NCBI GenBank assembly: GCA_037447655.1
Contig: JBBHKE010000662.1
Span: 1 to 27,658, forward strand
Source of the DNA: Zygnema cylindricum
Lineage: Eukaryota > Streptophyta > Zygnematophyceae > Zygnematales > Zygnemataceae
Direction of reading: 5' to 3'
DNA length: 27,658 nucleotides
Part shown: positions 19,979 to 27,658 of the stretch, one piece after another
Numbering within the stretch: the first letter of the stretch is position 1
Layout: the number at the start of each line of letters is the position of its first letter
Notes under the pieces: generated by a model
What the model saw: only the letters and a program-made list of their open reading frames with translations
What the model was told of the DNA's origin: nothing
The model's database searches: none
Program-made: the position numbers and the translations under genes

Positions 19979-22900
19979 GTGAGAAAAAGTTTGATAGGAA
20001 TCTCTCTCTCTCTCTCTCTTTCTCTTTCTTTCTCTCTCTCTCTCTCTCTCTCGCTCTCTCTCTCTCACTTTGCCTCCCTCTCCAATGACATATGAAGTAT
20101 CTACACTGTCTTTGGTGTTCACTAATTCTAAGGCTGAGTGGATATAATGTGGATCGATTTCAGTAGTGTAATCGATCAACGTTGGGGTAAAAAATAGACA
20201 TTATTTTCTTTTTCCTTTTGCCAATTTCCTTTAGGTTACTATGATTTCCGAACCATTCGCCCGTGTCGAGCTTAATTCAAATATTATTATAATATGATTT
20301 GTGCTTCTTGTTAACGAAAAAAAAGGTAAAAGAAAAACAAGAATTTTGTTTTTGTTTTTATTTTTTATTTTTTGCTTGATGAGATGAAAGACAAAATCAA
20401 AGTTCCCACAAAGTTAGTGAAAAAAGGTGGCTCCCCACTTTTAGCGTTGATGTTTTTCCGTGTCTCGCAAAAATACGGTGAAATAATACGAGTACAAACC
20501 CTAAAGCGAGAAAGCGACAAAAAAACAATGTGATGATGTCATAATGAGATGGATGTCACCGCGTCATACCTCACAGAACCAGTGACGTGGCATGATGTCA
20601 CCAGTGCACAAAAAAATAAGCGTGTGACAGAGCGTGAAATCTTGTGGCTTTGCGTGACGTCCCGTCATGTCATGTCATGTCACGTCACTGACCGCGGACG
20701 CGTGACAGTATGTCACAGGCGGTTGTAGTCCCCCGAAAAGACGGGTCGAAATACGTGACATTGTCACAACGACGTTTCTGTCCCCCGCCTGGAATCTGTC
20801 GTGACATCATGTCCCATTACAGCAAACGACGCATTAAAATTGACCCTCCGAACTTAAAAGTACAGTACTGTAGCGAGTCTGATACGTGCCGTACAAATCA
20901 TTCTAAGATTGAATATTTATAGCTTTTTGTCGAGTCTGTTGTTCTACCGTAACGGCAAAATAGACCTGAGGCCGACTTAATTTGCGATAGGATCGTAGCT
21001 ACCAGATTTGCCGTACGCTTGTCGTACGAATGTTTTGTCAGCTGGCCGCGGCTTGCAAGTTTCGTCAGACTCACGTAACGTTAGGTAATAAAAGACAAAA
21101 TATCGTTACGCCAAGCGCAATTTTGTCGGTATCCAAGAACAAGTACAGCATCAGAGTGGCCAGGAATCGCTATTAATGCTAGGGTTCGGCTGAGTCGTAC
21201 GGCTTACATCTTAGGGTATTATAAAATATGTTCAGTCGGTGCGATAATCTCGCTGTTTGTCGTGTGCGCTGGCACATGCCAAAAAGACAGAGTTTGAGCC
21301 CCCGAGATAATCCGACAGGTAGCCACCGCCTTAACTATGTGACGTGACGACCCGGTCTTCATGACTCTGGGACTTAAGGACTAAAAGATTCGGATCTAGG
21401 TGCAGTACAACGAATTGTTATTAGAGTAGAAAATTATTAGCGTGGGTTTTACATTAGTGTTGTTAAGTTCTAGAATTCTAGTTCACGTTTGAATGACGTG
21501 GCTGATTTCCAGCCGTTTAAACAATCAGCACTAAAGTAATTAGTGTCATTAATACTATTTCAGGTTCAGCTTAAATATAGGCGCACTGATACCGTACACC
21601 GGTGTACCGCAGTGATGCGTTATGCTATCGAAAATTTGGATACGGTATTATATCGCATCACGAGAACTCCTTTGCTCTACCATATGTTGGAAAAGTTTCT
21701 CTAGCCAAATGGAATAGGGCACAATATTGATGGTACACCTCACTACACTGCCCATCGCTATTACTATTAGACTTTATCAGTCTAACTTGAGTACGTGTTT
21801 TTGTTTACTCTGAAACTTGAAATAAAATAACAGTATTTATTTCAGTGGCCCGTAATTAGCCACGTGACAAAACTTAATTTAGTAGTTACTTTTAAGAAAG
21901 TGTTAACGCAAATAACTCACTAGCTCGGGTAGCGAGAATGGTCTAGACCAATTGATTATGGGAATTCAAAGTATGCCACGTGGCGATTCTCGGCTGGCTA
22001 AAAACAGGACACCTGTGGCGAAATAAAGTGCAGAATTGTTTTTTTTCTGGCCCAGGTCTTTTCTCACTGTCGTGGCAGACCAAAATGCGTCTGTGTTTGT
22101 TCATAAAAATGTTGTTCGATAAAAATTCTACGTTTTTTTTTTTTTTTTTAATTGTGATCTAACAAACACGTGCCTGATACTCTGCGCCTGACTTAATCTA
22201 AAGCTCAAAGTTCCCTTGGCCCATTTTTTTGCTATTTGAAGATGGGTCCTTAATAATGCTAATTTGGTTCGGTCGATTTATTATTTTTGACCAATTTGTC
22301 AATGATGCCCATAAGGGTGCAACACCAATTTGTTGCTCTATGTACCTTAGTTTTCTAGGAAGTATTGACAAAGCATCAAATTTATACATGTTAGCAAGAG
22401 TAAATATAACTACACACGTGAATGGCGCATTGTAAAAGTATCCACGACAGTCACATCTAGAACTTAGAAGAAGATAAAAAAACGCGCACAAATACACGCA
22501 TACACACAATGAAACAAACAAGTTGGTGACCCACATATATTATTTGAGCTATTAGAACACTTACGTACAATCTTTTTCGATGTAAGATCTAACCTCTCTC
22601 TCTCTCTCCCTCTCTGCAGTGCCTCTGGTGTTTCGCTACTCTCGCAATGCCGCCTCATTTGTCTGGTAGTAGAAAATCGTCCCAAAAAATCCGTTGCGGG
22701 AAATGTCTTCGTGTTTCCATGTTCCATATTCAACCAGTTCAGTCGGAAGATACGGAATCCAGCGGAACGACTCCCAATGGTCCGTCGCAGGAAGCTTGGC
22801 AAGATGTGTTGTCACGAGAAAATTCAACAAATTCACGAGGTTCCGTAGTTGTCCGAGAACTAAAAAGGGGTGAACCTTCTCTTGGACCTGATTTAGAGAA

Positions 22901-24159
22901 GGCGTTATATGAGTCACATGGAAATGGTCGGCACATAGGACAACATGATTTGTTGATGCGAGTGGAAGAAAGGACAACGGAAGGAGTTAACGGAGAATGT
23001 GGGTCAGAACAGAACGGAGTACATGGATCTAGTAATGATAGTAAGCATAAGAATGGGGAAGGAGATGTGAGGAATAAAGGGGTAGGAAAAAAGGGACTTG
23101 TTTTAGTAAATGGACGTGTGATTTCAGAAAAGGCGGTAGAGAAAGCGGAAAAAAGAGCTGGTCCCATTCACCCGGGAGATTATTGGTGAGTTTTTCTACA
23201 CCCAAGATTAGTCTTTTGTCAAAAATTGGGATTGGAATTAAAAAAATGTCAAATTATGGATTCATATTTTGATCTTTTTCTCTTTTTTTTAATTTTTCTG
23301 TTGCTGTCGTTATTTTTTTTTTTCCAGGTACGATTTTCGGGCAGGATTTTGGGGAGCCATGGGCGGCCCTTGTCTCGGCATTATTCCGGTCAGTAAGAAA
23401 AAAAAAAAAACTATATCCTCGTCGATATAAAAAAAAAATGTATTCCAGTCAGTTAGAAAAAACCATATTCCCATCAGCTAATTATTTGTTGATTAAGTGT
23501 TATTTATTTATCTTCGTATCATGCAGGCGAGAATTTCGGAGTTGGACGGTCCGATGTCCGCCAGCTGTTCCGGCGGGAATTCGCACGTGCGAATCAACGG
23601 CCGTGAACTCCATGCCAAAGATTTGGCGGTTTTGGTCAAACGAGGTCTTCGCGTGTCGCCAGGTGGCGCGTATCGGTTGGACGCAAGCGGCCACCTGACG
23701 GAGGAACGCTCCAAAAAGAAGCTGCAAGACCTCGGGATATTACAGCCGTCGTACGTTCTCCCTCTCTCTCTCTCCCTCTCCCTCTCTCTATCCCCCTTTT
23801 ATCTCATTCTCTCTATTATATACACTAATTTACACTATTATATACTCTATTTAATCTATCTTTCTACCTATATTATTTTATTAATTCATTCATATTATCC
23901 CTTCCCTTCTTATCTCTGCAGTTTGGAAAAACGCGGTCGCGGATCCGGTTTGCGCATGCCGGGGGAAACTGACGGCCGGGAAAAGGAAATGGCCGGCCGG
24001 GAAAAGGAAATGGCCGGCCGGGAAAAGGAAATGTCGGACGTCATCAGGCAGTCAGAAACGGCCGGCAAAAGTAGTCCGGCGCGCAGTACAAAATCTGAAT
24101 CCGGACGGCGGGCTCTCTCGGCTCGGAGCGCGTTTCGTCGGGTTTTTACTGGATTCTGA
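16886..24159 (+). CDS. DUF3133 zinc-ribbon, 'extra-large G-like' protein (5 coding exons)
   Basis: Model: join of 16886-19978, 22620-23185, 23328-23388, 23527-23750 and 23922-24159, giving 1393 residues. All introns are GT-AG, and phases 0, 2, 0, 2 are consistent. A conserved-looking N-terminal part (about residues 28-95, with a [17 protein letters not shown] string) is followed by a long disordered region. Then come a four-cysteine ribbon (C1032, C1035, C1057, C1060) and a module with [16 protein letters not shown] (about 1219-1234), [11 protein letters not shown] and GLRMP. As I recall, this matches the Arabidopsis proteins named extra-large G-like (DUF3133, e.g. AT3G61670/AT4G01090), relatives of EDR4. 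The molecular function of that family is not established. No G-alpha domain is present, so it is not an XLG G protein. The start is the first in-frame ATG; the second ATG (16889) has the better context. The gene is longer than the plant relatives I recall, mostly through low-complexity sequence. Confidence 0.85.
17982..18006. repeat. Perfect inverted repeat TGCCACGTCA / TGACGTGGCA in exon 1
   Basis: Ten-bp arms (17982-17991 and 17997-18006) with a 5-base spacer. Each arm is a C-box/G-box hybrid of the kind bound by plant bZIP factors. It lies in coding sequence, so its regulatory role is only a possibility. Confidence 0.8.
18395..18490 (+). repeat. GAGAGG purine repeat coding Arg/Glu stretch
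   Basis: Near-pure purine DNA encodes alternating Arg and Glu with a few Asp and Lys (about residues 505-535). Such mixed-charge stretches are known from splicing and condensate-forming proteins, though no such role is shown here. Confidence 0.75.
18935..19400 (+). repeat. His/Ser/Gln, Pro and Gln/Asn-rich coding repeats
   Basis: In order: His-Ser and Ser-Gln dipeptide repeats made from CACTCT/CAATCT-type hexamers (residues 684 to about 745), an uninterrupted Pro11 from CCT repeats (19133-19165), and then about 75 residues dominated by Gln, Asn, His and Phe. The last part has the composition of a prion-like domain. Confidence 0.8.
20525..20720. promoter_or_regulatory. Cluster of TGACG / GTCA motifs inside intron 1
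   Basis: GATGTCAT, GATGTCAC, GCGTCAT, GTGACGTGGCA, a second GATGTCAC, GTGTGACAG, CGTGACGTC, three GTCAT units in tandem, CACGTCACTGAC, GCGTGACAG and TATGTCACAG occur within about 200 bp. TGACG is the known core of plant as-1/TGA-bZIP sites. An intronic regulatory role is inference. Confidence 0.4.
21408..21430. mobile_element. Left-end relic of the TA-MITE family
   Basis: CAACGAATTGTTATTAGAG follows TA at 21406-21407 and resembles the family left end with a small deletion. A related left end, CACTGCCCATCGCTATTA, follows TA at 21744-21745. No matching right ends were found, so both are probably broken copies. Confidence 0.4.
22620..23185 (+). CDS. Exon 2: zinc ribbon and linker (residues 1032-1219 and part of 1220)
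   Basis: The exon starts with [16 protein letters not shown] and continues to KIRCGKC: C-x2-C, 21 residues, C-x2-C, the spacing I recall for the DUF3133 ribbon. A charged, Gly/Asn-rich linker follows, and then [19 protein letters not shown] before HPGDYW. The last codon (Trp) is split by the intron (TG|GTGAG). Confidence 0.85.
23186..23327 (+). other. Intron 2, 142 bp
   Basis: TTG|GTGAG donor and a T-rich TTTTTCCAG acceptor. It splits the Trp codon of YWYD in phase 2. The length is not a multiple of three, so retention would shift the frame. Confidence 0.85.
23328..23388 (+). CDS. Exon 3: GFWG motif exon (61 bp)
   Basis: Completes Trp1220 and encodes [20 protein letters not shown] (1221-1240). 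The donor GTCAGT at 23389 keeps phase 0 with the next acceptor. The stronger-looking GTAAGA four bases further on would break the frame, so I rejected it. Confidence 0.85.
23389..23526 (+). other. Intron 3, 138 bp
   Basis: GTCAGT donor and TCATGCAG acceptor. Contains an in-frame TAA soon after the donor, so retention would truncate the protein. Confidence 0.8.
23527..23750 (+). CDS. Exon 4: INGREL segment (residues 1241-1314 and part of 1315)
   Basis: Encodes [10 protein letters not shown], then a [20 protein letters not shown] string, [18 protein letters not shown], and ends in [10 protein letters not shown] plus two bases of a Ser codon. The order of NGRE, LxxLxxRGL and SG-L matches what I recall of both DUF3133 proteins and XLG N-terminal regions. 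The donor is GTACGT. Confidence 0.85.
23751..23921 (+). other. Intron 4, 171 bp, open in frame
   Basis: GTACGT donor and CTCTGCAG acceptor. The length is 57 codons with no stop in the gene's frame. If retained it would add a strongly hydrophobic segment (Leu, Ile and Tyr dominated) between ILQPS and LEKRG. Splicing it out restores the expected family order ([20 protein letters not shown]). Confidence 0.8.
23922..24159 (+). CDS. Exon 5: C terminus (residues 1315-1393)
   Basis: Begins [16 protein letters not shown], corresponding to the conserved end of the module. Three copies of GREKEMA-type heptads follow from a 21-bp DNA repeat (23974-24033). The basic, Ser-rich tail ends RRVFTGF at TGA 24157-24159. 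Confidence 0.85.
23974..24033 (+). repeat. 21-bp tandem repeat coding GREKEMA, three copies
   Basis: GGCCGGGAAAAGGAAATG recurs with GCC spacers at 23974, 23995 and 24016. The copies are identical at DNA level, so the expansion is recent or homogenised. Confidence 0.9.
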
Positions 24160-24436
24160 TTAGTCCGTACACATGTATTTCGTTTGGTTTGCCGTAAATA
24201 TCCGTACAGCTACACTAAATTGGCGGTTTTGTGGCTGTACTTTTTCTTTTGTTTTCTTTCTGGCTAGATTCGCTTTTTGAAGAAGGGGGAGCGTGACGGG
24301 TTTTGCGGAAGGGATTGGCTTTGTACGAATTTTTAGAGTTTTCATACGAATTCTTCGAACTTACATTAGATCGAATTAAATGCACATTCGGGTTTAGGTT
24401 CTTAAGCACGGGTCTAGTCTAGATTTGTTTAATAAA
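24160..24436 (+). other. Likely 3' UTR
   Basis: Follows the stop codon. The first AATAAA lies at 24431-24436. The true cleavage site is not visible from sequence. Confidence 0.4.
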
Positions 24437-27400
24437 TGGAGGCTTGTTTGCATTGAGGGTTTTTAGTCCTTTTTTGGAATTTTGGAGTGGAACAAGGGTT
24501 TATGGTAGTGCAAAAATTAGAGTTTTTTTTTTTTTTTTGTTAAAACTGTTATAAACACGTTGATTAGTAGGCGAAAGGTAATTTTTAGGCTCGTCGACTC
24601 TTTGGTTATTGGTTCTTGAACTTGTAAGACTCTTGTGGAAGGGAATTTAGTTTTATTCAATGACCAAAAGAGAATTAAATAATATTGAAATAAAGGGCAA
24701 TAGTTTCCTAAAGGCATAATTATCAAACAGTACAATTAGGGTGGTTTCTTTGTCTATACACAATTTAGTTTTTATTTGCTCTTGTCAACTAGCTTTGTTC
24801 CTTTTCTCTTCCATTTCCTTTTGGATTTCATTTTTTTTCAAATTTATTATCTTGAGACTCACACCATTATGCGATGGAACTCGGGAGAATGAAAAGTGTT
24901 TAAGTACATTATGAGAATCAGTGTATCGGCAGAGTATTCTGTTGAAGCGGAATTTCTGTTGTGTAATTAGCGAACCGTGCTTTTCAAATGTATGTTTGTG
25001 CGTACGCTATTTTCAATATACGTTTACGCTTAAGTTTTTCTTGTTTGTCCCTTTGTTTGTGTTCTCTACCTTTGTTTGTTTCTTGTTTAAGGTTCGGTCT
25101 TGTTCGTTTGGTATGGTTTTGGGCCCGTGAAGTAGACCGATGCTTTGGGTTTTTTAGGGTCTTTTTTAGGCACGGTTTTGGTTCGGTTAAGCGTCTTTTG
25201 TATATGTACCATGTTTGCCTTGTTTTACAGTTTGCTTTCTTGTATTGTTAATGGAGCACTTTTTCAATGACGTGTTATATTGCATAGCTAGGTAATTGTT
25301 AGCGACTTAGGGGGAGTTTTTTAACGAGGGTCGTGCTTTTAGGCATTTCTAATTATCGTACGGACACATTTACGGGCAATAATATTTGTATCACTTCTCC
25401 ATCAAGTTGTGCCAACGAGGCACCAATTGCTGACGTCCTGGATTGCGATTGGAACCATGTAGGATCTTGTTCAGCCGGCCGGGACAATTAAAAGATTCGA
25501 AAAGCACAAAATATGAACGACATATGTACGGAAGAACGCAGATTTAAATATCTTGCAGCGCTACGCGAATGTACAATTTGTACTTTCTTTTCATTTCGTT
25601 GTGCCAACCGTTTCGAAATCCTTTTCAAAATGAAAATCTGTACTTTAATATTTGCCATTATGTTTTGTACGCGAAGTCTTTTCCACGAAGGAAAAGAGTC
25701 ATCAGAGAGATATCCTGCTGCAAATATTTTTTCGTCGCTTTCAAATTCGCCCTGTACAAAGGCACGTGTGTAACACTAATAAGGGATCGAACTTGTTTGT
25801 AAATGGGCATTTAAGTGTCACGAATATAGAGTTATGAATTTGGTAGACGTCTCCGAAAAAAACGCACGATTTGGAGTTGTGTTTTAAAATTTATAGTGAT
25901 TGGTGTACTTAGGTAAAAGCGCGAGGTCAAAATAACAAATGAGTGTTCATTATAGCGGGTTAAGGGTCAAATTAGCAGCGGAATTTCCGGCGTACGTTAG
26001 ATAAAGTTATAATAGTCCTTTGGTACCATAGTTGTTCAAAACGCATTTTACGCACGATTCGAACGCGCGAGCTATACGTAGAAACTGGACGTACAAATCC
26101 GTACATGTATAAAAAATTGAATTGAACATGTACCGCAGTTTGTACGCTTTCCGTCAAATGAGCGGTAAAAATTAATATGTATTCAAATAATTATCACACC
26201 GTATGTATACAGCGGAACATCTACATCAACTGGCTACGGTTGCTCCCTATGGAGAGTTGAGCCGTACGTAAGCCTTTGTCAAAATAAAATTGTTTGCCGT
26301 TCACAGACAGGCAGCCATGGCCTTCTCTCTCTACCTCTCCGAGAGCATGCAACTTAAAAAAAACAAAGTACATGCCATATGCAGATGAAAATTTTTATCA
26401 TTCAACATTGCACGACGTAACATATTAATAATAATAATAATAAAAAAATCACATTAGACAAAAAAAAATACATATATGTCCTTCATCTATTTTTACTCTA
26501 GATCTTCTTCCCCTACATCGAATTCCATCATGTCTTCATGAACTCTACTCCTCAAACTCTAGGCATGGCTACTTTTTTGGAGGTCCGTGACTTCTTCGTC
26601 AACGGCTTCAACGGCAGTTTACCAACTACTACCGTGGCGTCGGTAATGGCGTCTTCCTTGAATTTTCGCTTTCAACTGTTGAAGTATTTATGGCGGCTTC
26701 TTTTCGAAAATTTAAAGAAGACACCTGTAAACATTTTGAACTTACGGCGCTCAAATAGTGTGACGCCGCAACGTCTCTTTTTGGAAATGTCCGTAGACGT
26801 GACGATAAAATTCCTTACATTTTTGTGTAGATTCTGATCAGTTTACTGAAGAGAAAGTACCGATACGTGCATCGAATCTTTTTGTCAATTTCCGTATAGT
26901 TTCTGTAAATACTCGTACAGTTACCGTAATTTGTCTATAGGTTTCCGTAAATTTTCAGTTTCAGTTTACAGTAGACGTTTTTTTGCGATGTTTTGAAAAG
27001 TCACGTACAATATGTAGAAATTGGAAAAAAGGAAGAAATCGCGGGTATTGAACAACTAGGTTTGGTACGCGTGATGTTTTGTTTCGTACGATTTTTAGTA
27101 CGAAACGTCATAAGTCAAATTTTGTAAGTTAGGTAAGTAGTTTAGCGTGTGAAATTTTGCACGTAAATAAAACGTAGTGAAAGGTAGCATTTGATTGGTT
27201 AGAAATGCTATGTAGTTAGTGGGAGATTTCACACGTTTTTGCATTCGTCAATCAGAGTCCTAGCTGATCAATGATTGGCCCAGGTAAAAAGCCTGTTCAA
27301 CGAAGCGTTGACTCTGGCTTGGCTGGTCCAGGGCGGTGATGGATAAATGGTGAAGTCGAAAAGAAAAGTAGGCATCTTGTCTTTTGGAAAAGTTTGTGGA

Positions 27401-27658
27401 TATTCTTGACGAATCCAACGAATAATACCACATTGGAGCAATGGAATTTTGCACGGAAATCTGTTACAGACTAAGTAGTGTTTTAGTAGTGAAGAGATAG
27501 AATTATTTAAGAGTGGAGGGCAGTGGAAAAAACTTTAAAGGAAAAGTTGAGCCAAGAGGGCAAGAGACCAAGCTGAATGTCATGTGGACTGAAGCTTCTT
27601 CTAATTAAAAGTTGATCCTTATGTGAGTGATTTCAATGTGAATGTGTAATTTCCAATG
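24437..27658. other. Downstream intergenic stretch, no gene recognised
   Basis: AT-rich, with a T run at 24524-24538 and an (ATA)n run near 26425-26442. An inverted pair CGTGTGAAAT (about 27145) / ATTTCACACG (about 27225) encloses AGCATTT/AAATGCT. The frame at 26538-26837 and several minus-strand frames have no recognisable features. No G-alpha motif (P-loop or DxxGQ) was found in any frame after the zinc-ribbon gene. Confidence 0.5.

Larger units (their letters stand above)
19979..22619 (+). other. Intron 1, 2641 bp
   Basis: Donor CAG|GTGAGA and acceptor CTCTCTGCAG with a 20-base pyrimidine tract (22592-22614). Phase 0. The exon 1 end (GAPQLVQ) joined to the exon 2 start (CLWCFATL) gives the C-x2-C half of the ribbon directly, which supports this join. 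The intron starts with a long CT microsatellite (about 20000-20068). It contains a TGACG/GTCA-rich cluster (20525-20720), MITE-end relics near 21408 and 21746, and a palindrome GTACACCGGTGTAC (21594-21607). No additional exon was recognised. Confidence 0.8.

Noticed and set aside
23389-23400. Alternative stronger donor GTAAGA at 23393
   Set aside because: It would end exon 3 in phase 1 and break the frame into exon 4, while GTCAGT at 23389 preserves the conserved order [13 protein letters not shown].
26440-26840. Possible gene end on the minus strand (an acidic VHEDMMEFDVGEEDLE-like tail) and a plus-strand frame at 26538-26837
   Set aside because: The minus-strand tail is preceded closely by an in-frame stop with no convincing acceptor. 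The plus frame has no recognisable features.

Overview
The window is nuclear DNA from a eukaryote, most likely a streptophyte with a large, transposon-rich genome. A charophyte alga such as Chara is my best guess, but this is inference and not shown by a marker gene. The reasons are one spliced gene with GT-AG introns that encodes a plant-type DUF3133 zinc-ribbon/'extra-large G-like' protein, and long AT-rich intergenic stretches filled with decayed DNA transposons. No bacterial operon, tRNA, rRNA or CRISPR array was found.

Layout. 1-6630 is intergenic, with one decayed TA-flanked transposon (3752-4233) and scattered palindromes. 6640-7840 is a composite of a 50-bp satellite, a TA-flanked MITE inserted in it, and a 284-bp tandem duplication made across both. 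8383-9065 is the 3' end of a retroelement, comprising a C-terminal coding fragment and a tail with a poly(A) signal. 10646-10863 is a short TA-MITE. 12266-12706 and 14097-14481 are two copies of one hAT-like element that carries a facing poly-C/poly-G inverted repeat. The second copy has a perfect 8-bp target duplication and is nested in a 1.6-kb TA-flanked element (13205-14835).

The only convincing protein gene is on the plus strand at 16886-24159, in five coding exons (about 1393 residues). Upstream lie a cluster of TTTGTCG/CGACAAA motifs (15861-16460) and a roughly 300-bp pyrimidine tract running up to the ATG. Exon 1 (1031 codons) is very rich in low-complexity sequence. The zinc ribbon is created exactly at the exon 1/exon 2 junction, after a 2.6-kb intron. 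Exons 2 to 5 encode a conserved module with the sequence [11 protein letters not shown], which also occurs in the N-terminal part of plant XLG G proteins. No G-alpha domain follows in the remaining 3.5 kb.

Beyond genes, two short words are strongly over-represented: GTACGG/CCGTAC, spread over the window, and TGCCACGT/ACGTGGCA, concentrated in exon 1. The 24160-27658 tail holds a likely 3' UTR and otherwise nothing I can assign.
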